Source: Erpobdella octoculata
Taxonomy: Eukaryota > Annelida > Clitellata > Hirudinida > Erpobdellidae
Reading direction: 5' to 3'
NCBI GenBank assembly: GCA_963978895.1
Contig: OZ022244.1
Span: 25,744,192-25,808,191, forward strand
Length of the DNA: 64,000 nucleotides
Part shown: one piece after another, positions 10,901-20,590 of the stretch
Layout of the letters: every line of letters begins with the position of its first letter
Numbering within the stretch: position 1 is the first letter of the stretch
The notes under the pieces: model-generated
The model's input: only the letters and a program-made list of their open reading frames with translations
Database searches by the model: none
What the model was told of the DNA's origin: nothing
Translations under genes and position numbers: made by a program

Positions 10901-12935
10901 TTTTAAAATTATAGATGACGTAAAGGAACTGACCAAGAAATTGTCCGTCGTTAGAGGTAACGATGATATAAGCAAAGAAGCAAATGCAAGTGCTACACTT
11001 CTAATCAAAACTCAAATAAGGTCACAACTGTGCTCAAAAAGGGTAATAGAGGACTTTCATCTGACAGCAGAAGCATTTGATTGGCTCTTAGGAGAAATAG
11101 AGTCTCGATTTAATCTCAGTCAAGTAGCTCCGGCTGAGCTAGTAGGAGCTTTAGCAGCTCAGTCATTGGGTGAACCAGCCACTCAAATGACTTTAAACAC
11201 ATTTCATTATGCTGGTGTATCATCCAAAAATGTTACACTGGGTGTCCCCCGGTTGAAAGAAATTATTAGCGCTTCTAAAAACCCAAAAACGCCTTCGATG
11301 GCTATATATATAAACGACGAATTCTCCACAAACAAAAACATAGTTCAAGAACTTGCAGAAGAATTGGAGCACGCAAATCTTGAAGATCTCATCGAGAGCT
11401 GTAGTATTTTATATGACCCTGACCCGGCGTGCACGGTTTTATCAGAAGATGAGCACTGGGTGGCTGCCTATTATGAATTAAGTAGCAGCAACATAGATGA
11501 GCTTTCGCCGTGGGTTTTGCGGTTAGAGCTTAACGAAAAAAAACTGGCAAGGAAAGCACTTACTCTGGGCTATATAGCAGAACAAATTGACGAGGCCTTT
11601 GAGGGAGAGTTAAACGTTTGTTACAGCAGCAACAATAACGACAAATTAATAATTAGACTGCGTTTAAGAAAAGGAAAAAACGATGATGACCAAGAAAATG
11701 ATAAAGAAGTCCCAGACAATGTTTTTTTGGATATCTTGCAAAAAAAATACTTGAAAGAAGTGAGCATCAAAGGAATCAAATCTATCAAAAAAACGTATTT
11801 GCTTGAGCCCAACAGTGACGAGAGAAAAATGACAGTTGTTACTGAAAACGGGGAGTTAAAAACAAAAAAAGAATGGTACTTGGAGACCGATGGAACCGCC
11901 CTGAGCCAAGTACTCGGAACAAAAAATGTTGATAAAAAAAGGACCATAACGAACGACATTGGGGAAATAGAAAAAGTGTTGGGAATTGAGGCCGCGCGAA
12001 AAGCCATCGAAAAAGAAATGAAAAATGTAATTTCGTTTGATGGGTCTTACGTCAATTATCGACATCTGGCTCTTCTATGCGACATCATGACAAACAGAGG
12101 CTTTTTAATGCCGTTGAATAGGCACGGCATCAACAAAACAGATGTTGGGCCCCTGGCTAAATGTTCGTTCGAAGAGACTGTCAATAGTTTAGTCACTGCG
12201 GCCGCTTTTAATCTAGAAGATCCGATTAAAGGGGTGTCGGAGGCTATAGTGGTGGGAAACTTAGCCAAAATTGGCACTGGCTCGTTTGATGTTGGGTTGG
12301 GCAATCTTAAATTGAATTTCAATGAGCCCACTCTTAGAGCTCCTCTGACACCAGTTTATTTTTCTAATTCGCCAATAACACAGACGCCTTCAAGTTTTCA
12401 AAGAAACACTGAATGTTTTTTTCCACAAACTTCAAAATTTTCACCAGCTTCGCCCGGGTACCTGTCCGTTTCCTCTCAAAATATGCCTGATTTGACATGT
12501 GATTCACCATGTTATTTTCCTGCATCACCAGGCTGTTCGCCTGCTTCACCAGCTTATTCACCTTCAACACCAGCTTATCCACCTTCATCTCCAAGCTATT
12601 CACCTTTTATATCACCAGAATATTTACCTGCATCGCCACACCATGCACCTTCATTACCATACCATTCACCTTTATCACCAAACTATTCACCTTCATCACC
12701 AGGATATTTACCTGCATCACCAGATCATGCACCTGCATCACCATATTATTCACTTGCATCACCATATTATTCACTTGCATCACCATACTATTCACCTGCT
12801 TTACCAGGAAATTCACCTGCATCACCAGGTTATTCACTTTCTTCACCAAACAGCTCGTCAGACTATTCAACAGGATCACCCATTTCTTCAGACCATGAAT
12901 TAGAGCTGCAACCGGAAACCATGGAGACTGATTAG
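7914..12935 (+). CDS. Intronless, divergent RNA polymerase II largest subunit (RPB1-like)
   Basis: RPB1 forms the catalytic core of nuclear RNA polymerase II. The 1,673-codon frame is continuous and spans the whole family: the N-terminal GILSPEE segment, clamp zinc ligands Cys67, Cys70, Cys77 and His80, GRVRGNLMGKRVD, the metal-binding NADFDGDE at 484-491 with all three Asp, the funnel and bridge region (GGREGLIDTA), and the trigger loop TFHYAGVSSKNVT near 1,095 with its His. From about 1,485 there is a C-terminal domain of some 17-18 degenerate heptads. None reads YSPTSPS; Ser5-Pro6 is mostly kept, while Ser2 is often replaced and Ser7 is nearly always lost. It is shorter than usual animal RPB1 (about 1,900-2,000 residues). 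Absence of introns among spliced neighbours points to a retrocopy, yet every motif is intact, so it is probably functional. Two ATGs open the frame; the first was taken. Confidence 0.92.
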   Translation: MMKSINVVYGEAQKMVFGILSPEEIRRQSVTGEEGINIPKACGNDKKALQGGLMDPRQGPMTSADTCLTCGCNYVECVGHFGHIELESPVFNVVFLKKIIKVLNCVCYYCSELRADMGEPEVQEIIKHSQKDMEKRHQDMSKLCQKVIFCRDSKVDEELIDEDVVTTAQQFKKIGCGRAIPKIKSKGLELIAVWPKDEVDEETKEKQVSLSPRKVLEIFKCLTDETITALGFSPKESRPEWMIMQVLPVIPPCSRPCITQGDGSICQDDLTHKLADIVKTNNYLKENRPKGVPNNILEDVFKCLQYHIATMVNNDIQGVPQATHKSGRPLKSITSRMKGKEGRVRGNLMGKRVDHSARTVITPDPTLNIDEVGVPQIIAQSMTYPEIVSSYNINELKELVSRGPDRYPGANYIIRENGDRISLKKCRKPVITVGCTVERHMKDGDIVVFNRQPTLHKMSMMCHKVRVLPGSTFRLNLSVTTPYNADFDGDEMNLHFPQSLAVAAEVKELATVSKMIVTPQSNKPVMGIVQDSLTAAYKMSKRDVFIGKEQMMDLLNFVPDWDGFMPQPAILKPKPLWTGKQMLSLLIPGKINCTMNHSAHPDDEDSGPNKWCSPGDTKVLVQNSQLLCGTLCKKSLGTNCGSILHVVFLELGSELAASLYGSIQQMVNKWLRTAGHSIGIDDIEPTATSRSESKKIIAEKKRDVNKIIEDTKNGKLKLLPGNTIMQTFECQVNSALNDARDRTGTLTEKALSQSNSFKAMVVSGSKGNKINLSQVVACVGQQNVEGKRIAYGFTNRTLPHFLIDDHGPEARGFVENSYNSGLTPTEVFFHAMGGREGLIDTAIKTSDTGYIQRLLVKSMESVMVKYDGTVRDQTNRLIQMTYGEDGLAGESVEFQKLPNLKSSDSEFEKYFKMDYNDTNRLMQNLEEGVVKSLLSNVCVPEKLEEEFKLLLEDRATLRNLFPSENRIVLPCNLERLIWNAQRKFKVDPRKKANLSPFKIIDDVKELTKKLSVVRGNDDISKEANASATLLIKTQIRSQLCSKRVIEDFHLTAEAFDWLLGEIESRFNLSQVAPAELVGALAAQSLGEPATQMTLNTFHYAGVSSKNVTLGVPRLKEIISASKNPKTPSMAIYINDEFSTNKNIVQELAEELEHANLEDLIESCSILYDPDPACTVLSEDEHWVAAYYELSSSNIDELSPWVLRLELNEKKLARKALTLGYIAEQIDEAFEGELNVCYSSNNNDKLIIRLRLRKGKNDDDQENDKEVPDNVFLDILQKKYLKEVSIKGIKSIKKTYLLEPNSDERKMTVVTENGELKTKKEWYLETDGTALSQVLGTKNVDKKRTITNDIGEIEKVLGIEAARKAIEKEMKNVISFDGSYVNYRHLALLCDIMTNRGFLMPLNRHGINKTDVGPLAKCSFEETVNSLVTAAAFNLEDPIKGVSEAIVVGNLAKIGTGSFDVGLGNLKLNFNEPTLRAPLTPVYFSNSPITQTPSSFQRNTECFFPQTSKFSPASPGYLSVSSQNMPDLTCDSPCYFPASPGCSPASPAYSPSTPAYPPSSPSYSPFISPEYLPASPHHAPSLPYHSPLSPNYSPSSPGYLPASPDHAPASPYYSLASPYYSLASPYYSPALPGNSPASPGYSLSSPNSSSDYSTGSPISSDHELELQPETMETD

Positions 12936-13009
12936 CAGAGAAAAATGTATATATATAAATACATTATAATGTATGGGGTTTTACATTTTTAACTAAAATC
13001 GCTAAAAAC

Positions 13010-13026
13010 AATAAACTAAGAATAAA
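13010..13026 (+). promoter_or_regulatory. Polyadenylation signals of the RPB1-like gene
   Basis: Two AATAAA hexamers lie at 13,010-13,015 and 13,021-13,026, about 75-90 bases after the stop codon and just before the Helitron 3' end. No genomic poly(A) tract follows them, so there is no direct trace of a retroposed mRNA tail. Confidence 0.6.
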
Positions 13027-13062
13027 AATAAACTTTTGAAAATGAATTAATATATTTATATA

Positions 13063-14320
13063 TTAGCGGGGGTACCCGGCGTTGCCCGGGGGTTTTTTTT
13101 AAGAGAATTAAGAGAATGAGTTTGGTATTCAAAGAAAATGATTGTGTTTTAATTCGGTTGATTGATTTTAAAAAATGAATGGAGTTGTTAAAATTTAGCA
13201 ATCAACCAACAATAACTTGCAGCAACTGTGTGAATATCTTTGTTATTGAAGTGCTCTTGGATAAACAATATTTTTTGTTTTTTCGTTTGGTGCGTACCCA
13301 AATAATTCACCTTTAAATTTTCCGTTTAAAATGGTAGCTTGGATTATATTGCTCATCATCATTTTCACTGAAAGCCTGGTACCGTTGCAAAATCGTGGTG
13401 GATTTATGTTTCGGAGAAGAATAATAAGCGTGCCAATTTTCAATGTTAAAATGTGCGGCGGTATACCTGGCAAATCAAGAGAATTCAAGAATTCAGTTGG
13501 ATAATTGACAACTTCGTCTTGATTCATTAAAGTATCAATTGACTTATACGTTGTCGCTTCGCCTGGTATTTTGTTTTGAATGATGAAATTGATGTCATTG
13601 ACATCGTTGTCTTGGCTGCTAATATGGCACGTACACTAAGCCACTGAAGATTTTTGTAATTCAGTGCGATATCTGGGTAAACTTTGTGAATCAATTCGTC
13701 TGTGCTTTTTGTCATGTTACAGAAGTTTGTTGGGAATGTGATACATTGTGTGGATCCATCGATTGCTAATTTTCCATTCCCCATATCCAACAATTGTTTT
13801 GCGAAACGTTCCGCGGAGGCATCATGTTGTAGCTGTACACGCATATTGGTCTTCAGAGTCAATTTCTGTACGTATTGCCATAAAAATGATTGTTTCAGAC
13901 ATGCATTTAATTCATCAGCAGCTGTTGATCGTGCTATAACTGGTAGAGTTTGTCGAAAATCACCAGACAATAAAATAAGAGCACCACCAAAGATCTGTTC
14001 TTTTCCTCTCAAATCTTTTAGTGTAAAATGAAGCGCTTCCAATGCCTTTTTGTGTGCCATAGTACATTCGTCCCATATAATGAGTTGACAGGAATGAAGT
14101 ACTTTACCCAACGATTATCAACTTCAACATCATTGCATATATAGTTCCCGCTCGCTCACCCACTCCGCTCCGCTCATTTTGTGACGGATTTTAAATTTTT
14201 TTTCTTTATATTTGATTCCCCTTGACTCTCGAGGCTGTGTGTAAATTTCATTACGATCGGATGAAAGGTGTAGCAATGCATAAAGGACATACATACATAC
14301 ATATATACATACAAACATTC

Positions 14321-14399
<79 letters not shown>
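13063..14399 (-). mobile_element. Internally deleted Helitron with helicase remnant
   Basis: The minus-strand 5' end is TCTATATA at 14,399 after a host A. The 3' end is CTAA at 13,063-13,066 before a host T, preceded by a GC hairpin (CCGGG with GCAACG between its arms). This fits Helitron rules: 5' TC, 3' hairpin then CTRR, insertion between A and T, no target duplication. The 5' 270 bases match other copies in this window. Inside, only the C-terminal half of a PIF1-type helicase remains; the Rep nuclease is gone. A long (TA)n tract interrupts the 5' end. Confidence 0.85.
13243..14111 (-). pseudogene. Helitron PIF1-like helicase, C-terminal fragment (broken)
   Basis: This is the 3' part of the replication helicase that unwinds DNA during rolling-circle transposition. 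The first frame (14,111 to 13,527) carries the Walker B-type motif IIWDEC and motif III LLSGDFRQTLPVI, followed by NMRVQL. Near 13,612 a one-base shift moves the reading into the next frame, which continues through LDLPGIPPHILTLKIGT and NGTRLSV and ends PRALQ. Between NGKFKGE and the final APNEKTKN segment, helicase motifs V and VI expected in Helitrons are missing. No Walker A, Rep domain or zinc finger is present. The copy cannot supply helicase activity. Confidence 0.85.
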
Positions 14400-14882
14400 T
14401 ATATATTTAACATCACAATATCAATTTGCCCCTTCCCCAAAAAATTTTGGATTTTTAAAAAAAAAAAATATCTACAACATTTTTGGAGAAGTTTTTGCAT
14501 TGTATAATCTCAGTCTATTGATTTTTATTAAAAACATTAAAATATTTGTAAATGTTTGCACACTTTATTTTGCCAATTCATCATCAGTGTAACCTAAAAA
14601 AATTGTACGCACACAGCAAGATCAAAGTTGGTACCAAATTTCGAAACGGGACTTCATCTTAGGGTTTTCACTGTACGGGCCGAGGCTATTGTGCCGAGTC
14701 GTGGGAGTTTGGTGTTTGTAAGAACGGACCTTGGATTTTGTGTCAATATAACAGCCTTGCTTCAAAAAAAAAGTACCCATGCAGGGCTTTGCCAGTTAAG
14801 TTTAATAGATGAACTCAATCGGTAATGCTGCACGCTTACACCAATAATAACACGATTTTAATGGAATATATATCAATACCAC
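14400..14882. other. Non-coding interval
   Basis: AT-rich sequence between the Helitron and the hAT element. Short open frames at 14,628-14,825 have no recognisable similarity. I see no gene here. Confidence 0.5.
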
Positions 14883-14890
14883 CCAGTAAC

Positions 14891-16026
14891 CAGAGATGTA
14901 GTACTTGGTACTCGTACTCGTACTCGAGTACAACTCGAGTACCGTTTTCAAGTACTCGTACTCGTACTTGTACTCGGAACCTTGGTACTCGTACTTGTAC
15001 TCGTACTCGTTATTCCACTCAGTACTCGTACTCGTACTTGTACTCGTTATTCCACTAAGTACTCATACTCGTACTCGCGGATCCGACACCTTCTCTAAAA
15101 AAAGTTTGCTTGTTTACTAAACAGTTGTTTGGGATAATATTTCGTTTATACTTGCTGAACTCTAGTATAACATATAGTTTATATCTAGGTACCAATTTTT
15201 AATAATAGTTTTCTTTGTTATTTCTGCTTAAGTATCATTATTCTTCTAATCACTTATTAACAGTCATCGAAGTTTCCATAATTTAGAATTTGAATTTCTT
15301 GTACCCACTGTTGTTAAAAGAGATTTCTAAATAATTCCATATCACATTCGTTTATATTTGCACTTTGCAGTCACAATTTTGCATTTTTTAAATTTGGTTG
15401 TGTTTTTTCAGAACTGGTTAAATTCTTTGTTGAATCAACTAATTCTCTCTTTGGCATCATTACTCAGTCACCTGCTGTTACGTTGGTGCCGCCATCTGGG
15501 TCACCCCCACCAGCCAAAAAGTCAAAGTTGTTTCACAAGTATTCATCGGCGTTGGATGACACCTGCCTTGATGTCGATGCACAGTTGACCAGATATCTTG
15601 AGATGAGGATCACTGGTGATGTGGATGATGCACTAACGTTTTGGCAGAATCATTCCAGTGACCTTAACAAACTGTATCACCCAGCACTTCGTGCCTTAAG
15701 TATTCCAGTAGAACGTGTGTTCAGCGGAGTTCAGCCACGGCGGAATAATTTTAAGACCCCATAGGGCTAAGATGTCGGAATATAAACTGTCGTCGCTAAT
15801 TTTTCTTAAATGTAATAGTTTTTCGATGTAGAATAAACTATTATTTTGTTGACTTTAAAAAGTACTCGAAAAGTACTTGCTAAAAATTTCTTGTACTCGT
15901 ACTCGTACTCGAGACCTCAGTACTCGTACTCGTACTCGTACTCGATAACTTAATACCATGGTACTCGTACTCGTACTCGACACCATGGTACTCGTACTCG
16001 GACCATAAGTACTCGCAACATCTCTG
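14891..16026 (+). mobile_element. hAT element with 8-bp target duplication and (GTACTC)n subterminal repeats
   Basis: Both ends begin CAGAGATGT when read inward, and the element is flanked by perfect 8-base duplications CCAGTAAC at 14,883-14,890 and 16,027-16,034, the hallmark of hAT insertion. Just inside each end lie inverted arrays of the hexamer GTACTC/ACTCGT (about 14,908-15,085 and 15,861-16,015). hAT transposases bind short subterminal repeats, so these arrays are probable transposase-binding sites. The interior holds only a transposase C-terminus, so the copy is non-autonomous. Confidence 0.9.
15483..15764 (+). pseudogene. hAT transposase C-terminal (dimerisation) fragment
   Basis: A 93-codon frame with the features of the hAT C-terminal dimerisation domain: LTRYLEMR, LTFWQNHSSDLNKLYHP, then ALRALSIPVERVFSGV, corresponding to the family pattern of a hydrophobic LSIP followed by ERVFS. 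The catalytic DDE core and the BED zinc finger are absent, and the usual residues between SIP and ERVFS are shortened. It sits inside the hAT element at 14,891-16,026 and is the remnant of that element's own gene. Confidence 0.75.
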
Positions 16027-16115
16027 CCAGTAACTATACAAAACATTTAAAGTAAGAAATAAAATACATGTAACTACTATCATTTAATTTTGATAATTTT
16101 AAACGTGGCATAATG

Positions 16116-17134
16116 TCAATAGACATCTAAGTTGCGAACTACAGCAAGTGAATGTTGTTGATTCACTAAAGCAACTCCACCTTCATAACTGGTAATTTTA
16201 AGCAGTAGATAAGAATGATTGTCAATGCCATCCTGTGTATCTCTTATATGATCCCCCAGGCTAAAAATATCTTTGGATCCAATTGATGTTAATGTTTGGC
16301 GAATAAGTTCTTTTATTTTAATTTCATCTTTGGCGTTTGTGGCTGATACATGTTGTCTTAAAAATTGTTCTGCTGTCTGACATACCTAAAAAAAAGTTTT
16401 TTTAAAATACCATATTTATAAATAATAAATCAATCTTATTTTTATCTTACTTTTATAACTCCAGAAGGAAAGACATGACCACCTTTATTTTTCACCACTA
16501 GCAGCTGCAGTCCTATTTCATGTCCTTGGTTCTTGTGCTCATCAACTAGACTGTATCTATAAAATTGAAAATATTATTTAGTACAGGAAAGCAAAATTTA
16601 TGACTGTAACAATTTATAATTTGAACCTGCAAAAATTACATTCCAGTTTTTTAAATAGCTTGGATACAATCCAACCAGCTATGTAGCTAATAACATTTTC
16701 TATCAAGATTTGAGCAAGCTCTGAGTCGATTCCATAATCACCTGGTTCTTCAAACACTTCTTGTTCATAAATGTTGTCTGTTTAATAAATAAGCAAATAA
16801 TTAAGATTGGTACCAGCAAAAGAAATATCAATGAAAAATTTATTACAAATTTCTTTTCTTTCTTTGTGAAGATAATCAAGATTCTGTGAAGTGTCGACTA
16901 CAGATGACGTTAGTCTTCTTAGGCTGCCAACCATCTTGCATGAACTTCTTTAATCCATTTTTCTCTTTGTACAGGTGCAACAGGAAACCTTAAATAAAGA
17001 TACAATTATCTCATTTCATCAATTAATTAATATGAATTTTTTAATCATCGGTTGTTTATAACTAACCGTTGGTGAGTAATGCCTATGTTCTCTACAGTAT
17101 CTTCACAACTCTTTATACAACACAGCTTCGTCAT
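16116..17134 (-). pseudogene. THAP / P-element-transposase-like gene remnant, spliced
   Basis: Five exon-like blocks read on the minus strand. Exon 1 (17,067-17,134) starts MTKLCCIKSC and exon 2 (to 16,988) continues FPVAPVQREKWIKEVHAR, then WQPKKTNVICSRHFTES. Together they are a THAP zinc finger (C2CH DNA-binding domain), but two bases are lost between HAR and WQP and the frame shifts again after TES. Exons 16,627-16,777, 16,451-16,556 and 16,116-16,385 join in phase through proper GT and AG sites. They give the C-terminal region of P-transposase/THAP9-type proteins (SYIAGWIVSKL, CNFC, VVKNKGGHVFPSGVIKVCQTAE). The catalytic middle is absent. I infer a decayed P-like transposon or a domesticated copy that has lost function. 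Confidence 0.65.
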
Positions 17135-18663
17135 TTCATAAACTCTAAAAGAACTAAGTTAACTGCTAGTAAATTAAGACAGACTAAAAAAAGAGAATAT
17201 TATTAGTACCTAATTTAGTTGATTTATAACAGGAAACGAATAAAAAATACAATCACAATGTTGACTAAAATAAAAAAATAATTTGAATTAAATATGAAAG
17301 CAAAAGTTGAGTTGCAATAAATCTGAAAGCAAAAATTAGGTTGAAAACAATCTGAAAGCAAAAGTTAAGTTGAAGTAGATCTTGATATAAGAAATGTCAA
17401 CGTAAATCTCTAGCAAAACCAGTGTTTCTATCAAAATACAACATGCATAATTTGTTGTTGTTTATTTAAGTCCTTGTCACTTTTTCAGCGTTTATGACCA
17501 ACATGCATGCATAATTTATAGATGAATTTGTTTATATAGCCTGGTTGATGACTAAGAATAAATTAAAAATATTCATGAGCAATAATTCCATGTTGTGGTA
17601 CCACTAAGCTTCCTGTCTCAAGAATAGATCAAAAAAGCTTTAATTATTCAAAAAGCAATACAGGATGGGTATAGCATTACTGATCTTCATGTCCCAACTT
17701 GTATCATTCTAGTTTTATAACTATAAGTCAGTATTTCTTAATTTACTTTACATAATTTAAGTGTAAGCAAACCTGTAACATTGTTTTAAATGTATTAATT
17801 AAACTATAGTTTTTTAATCCACACAAATTTACAGAGATTACCTGAGCTTGTAGCATTTGTTAACATAATTTCTACATCATAACCCCCACCTATGCATATC
17901 AAAACCAGTAAATTAAGACACACTTGTTTCAATTTAAACAAGTTTATTGAAATTACTAGAATCATAAATTCTGGAGTTGTTGACTAAAACATTATAAGCA
18001 TAAACATTTTTAATTTCAAATGATTTAAAATGGTGGATGAATAAATAAATAAATAATATCAGATCAATTTTTTAGATTCAGATATCATAGTTGTATTATT
18101 GTTATATTATATCATAGTGAAACACAAATCAGGACCAGTATAACTGAGTATAATAAATGAATCAAAATACATCCTCTTAACTCTAACAGATTTAATGAAA
18201 CTACCAATAACAAACTTTCAAAACTAAGACACGCGACAACTAAATATCATTATTAGCATAAAAAAGTAATTAACAAATCAAAGATCATGGTCATCAAAGA
18301 GCAATAGAATAACGAAAAACTAGTTACACGCTTCATGACAACAAAGTAATGAAACGGATGTATGACCCTTTTAAGTTTTAAGCTTTGTGGCCTTGCCTTC
18401 TTTAAATTTAAGTCAGAGTCTTTAATCACTCTTTAATGATTTTACTTTGTTTACAAACAGCGACAGGATATATGAGCTCGGGAAGTTAATTAACACTAAG
18501 TATAGTTCTTATACAGGTTTTTCAAATAAAAAACACAGCAACATCTACAAAAAAACTAGAGCTTTAGCAGATTTCTCATGCATCGTCATAATACACCGGC
18601 AACAAATATCGCTCAAATGAGCAAACGAAAACAAGCTCAGGTTGAAAATGGCAGCTTTCAAAT
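17135..18663. other. Intergenic sequence, no gene seen
   Basis: AT-rich DNA without a supportable gene. At about 17,295-17,385 a motif of roughly 34 bases containing TGAAAGCAAAAGTT occurs three times in tandem. No transposon ends were recognised. Confidence 0.5.
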
Positions 18664-20400
18664 TGTACAGGAAATAGATTGATATGTCCCATCTATATAT
18701 CTATGAATGCAACTGAAGTGACCAGGATCATCAACACTTGGGTGTCCGATCACACCCAGGGTAAAATATTAGATCTTATTGCTCCTGGCATATTGGATTC
18801 CTTGACACAACTCGTTCTTGTCAATGCCATTTACTTCAAAGGTTCATGGCTTCACAAGTATGTATGTATGTGGAAATCAGATTCTTCAGATGGGACATAT
18901 CAATCTATTTCCTGTACAATTTATACGTTCAATTGACTGTATGTGTCTCAAGCAATACACAAGGGATTTATTGAAGTCAACGAAGAGGGGGCTGCAGCAG
19001 CAGTCACCACGGTGGTTATTGTGTCCACCAGATCTTTTCCTCGAATTATGAACTTCAAAGCTGATCGTCCATTCATCTTCTTCATCAAGGAAAAAACTAC
19101 GGAATCTGTATTGTTTTTTGGAAAGTATACTAAAGTTTAAGATGCATCAATAACCACCGTGGTGACTGCTGCTGCAGCCCCCTCTTCGTTGACTTCAATA
19201 AATCCCTTGTGTCAACGAAGAGGGGGCTGCAGCAGCAGTCACCACGGTGGTTATTGTGTCCACCAGATCTTTTCCTCGAATTATGAACTTCAAAGCTGAT
19301 CGTCCATTCATCTTCTTCATCAAGGAAAAAACTACGGAATCTGTATTGTTTTTTGGAAAGTATACTAAAGTTTAAGATGCATCAATAACCACCGTGGTGA
19401 CTGCTGCTGCAGCCCCCTCTTCGTTGACTTCAATAAATCCCTTGTGTATTGCTTGAGACACATACAGATCTCTTGTTCCATCAATTCCTGACAGATCTGC
19501 TTCACCGGAAGCAAAAAGTTTCTCTACACCAAGTTGTTTTAGCAGAGATTTCAGGTCCATACTAAAGTTTAAGATGCAGAAACTGAAACAAAAAATTTGG
19601 TAATCTTGTCTGAGCAAAAAAAACTTACATTAAAAATATTGTCATAAAAATTGGTTTACATAAACTTGTGGTTTATTGCTTCATTCATCATCATCATCAT
19701 CATCATCATCATTTATTTTTTAAACGTCTCTATTCCACGCTATGCTAGGGTTGGACGTTTTTTCCATATCAGGCCCCTCCACAAGTCACAATCCAGGGCA
19801 GACTGTCGCTTCAGGCCGAGCTCATAAATTCTTCTTCAAGCCCATAGCTAACTTTTCACATCTGTCTAGGCCCAGAAAAGGAAGCGCGGACCTTGTCGAC
19901 CTTGTTTGATCAGGCGACGTCCGATCCGGCATGAAATTCTTTGTTTTGTTACCCATATGGAATTTGGAGCAAAGTTTTACCCGGATGCCCTTCCTGCGAA
20001 CCTCCCTTTAGTCGCCTTTTACGACACGCATAGGAGGATACACGGTGGTTCTATTCTATCGGCCCGAACCACAAAGCATTGACTGAAGAATCTGATTTCC
20101 ACATAAGTAACAACGAGACTGCCAGAGTCAATTGAACGTATAAATTGTACAGGAAATAGATTGATATGTCCCATCTGAAGAATCTGATTTCCACATACAT
20201 ACATACTTGTGAAGCCATGAACCTTTGAAGTAAATGGCATTGACAAGAACGAGTTGTGTCAAGGAATCCAATATGCCAGGAGCAATAAGATCTAATATTT
20301 TACCCTGGGTGTGATCGGACACCCAAGTGTTGATGATCCTGGTCACTTCAGTTGCATTCATAGATATATAGATGGGACATATCAATCTATTTCCTGTACA
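18664..20400. pseudogene. Serpin exons in nested inverted duplications
   Basis: Serpins are protease inhibitors (some are not) that trap proteases through a reactive-centre loop. A middle exon ([17 protein letters not shown] then [13 protein letters not shown], followed by a GTATGT donor) appears twice, at about 18,700-18,856 (+) and inverted at 20,208-20,365 (-), inside 275-base arms 18,664-18,938 and 20,126-20,400 that look identical. Between them the last exon (hinge EVNEEGAAAAVTT, C-terminus ADRPFIFFIKE) is found in alternating orientation: + 18,939-19,140, - about 19,146-19,212, + 19,213-19,376, - 19,381-19,617. The last minus copy includes the preceding SLLKQLGVEKLF exon. Counting from the hinge Gly as P15, P1-P1' is Arg-Ser, which would suit a trypsin-like target. 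No complete serpin can be assembled here. Confidence 0.85.
19736..20075. repeat. Dispersed-repeat-like segment inside the serpin block
   Basis: A segment of higher GC content with phrases such as CCTGCGAACCTCCCTTTAG and CGCCTTTTACGACACGC is unlike the surrounding AT-rich sequence and resembles an old dispersed element. I cannot name the family. It lies between the central serpin copies and the right arm of the inverted repeat. A simple ATC run (19,686-19,712) precedes it. Confidence 0.35.
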
Positions 20401-20590
20401 TACGAGACTGCCAGAGTCAATTTAATGTATAAATTGTACAGGAAATAGATTGATATGTCCCATCTGAAGAATCTAATTTCCACATTAGTAACAACGAGAC
20501 TGCCAGAGTCAATTCAATGTATAACAGAAATCTTAAAATCTTAATTAAATAAATAGTTATTTAATTAGTATGTCACAACACCTTCCCCGT
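20401..20590 (-). repeat. Subrepeats at the 3' side of the gypsy element (possible LTR piece)
   Basis: A unit of about 110 bases containing GACTCTGGCAGTCTCGTTG and GATGGGACATATCAATC occurs in tandem here and again around the serpin exons (18,664-18,700, 18,870-18,938, 20,100-20,160). It starts right after the purine-rich GGGGAAGGTG that follows the integrase gene, where a 3' LTR would begin. It does not match the sequence upstream of gag, so LTR identity is unproven. Confidence 0.4.

Noticed and set aside
12499..12903. Additional long frames opposite and within the RPB1 C-terminal domain
   Set aside because: Heptad-coding DNA has a 21-base period that keeps other frames open. Only the RPB1 frame has family conservation upstream.
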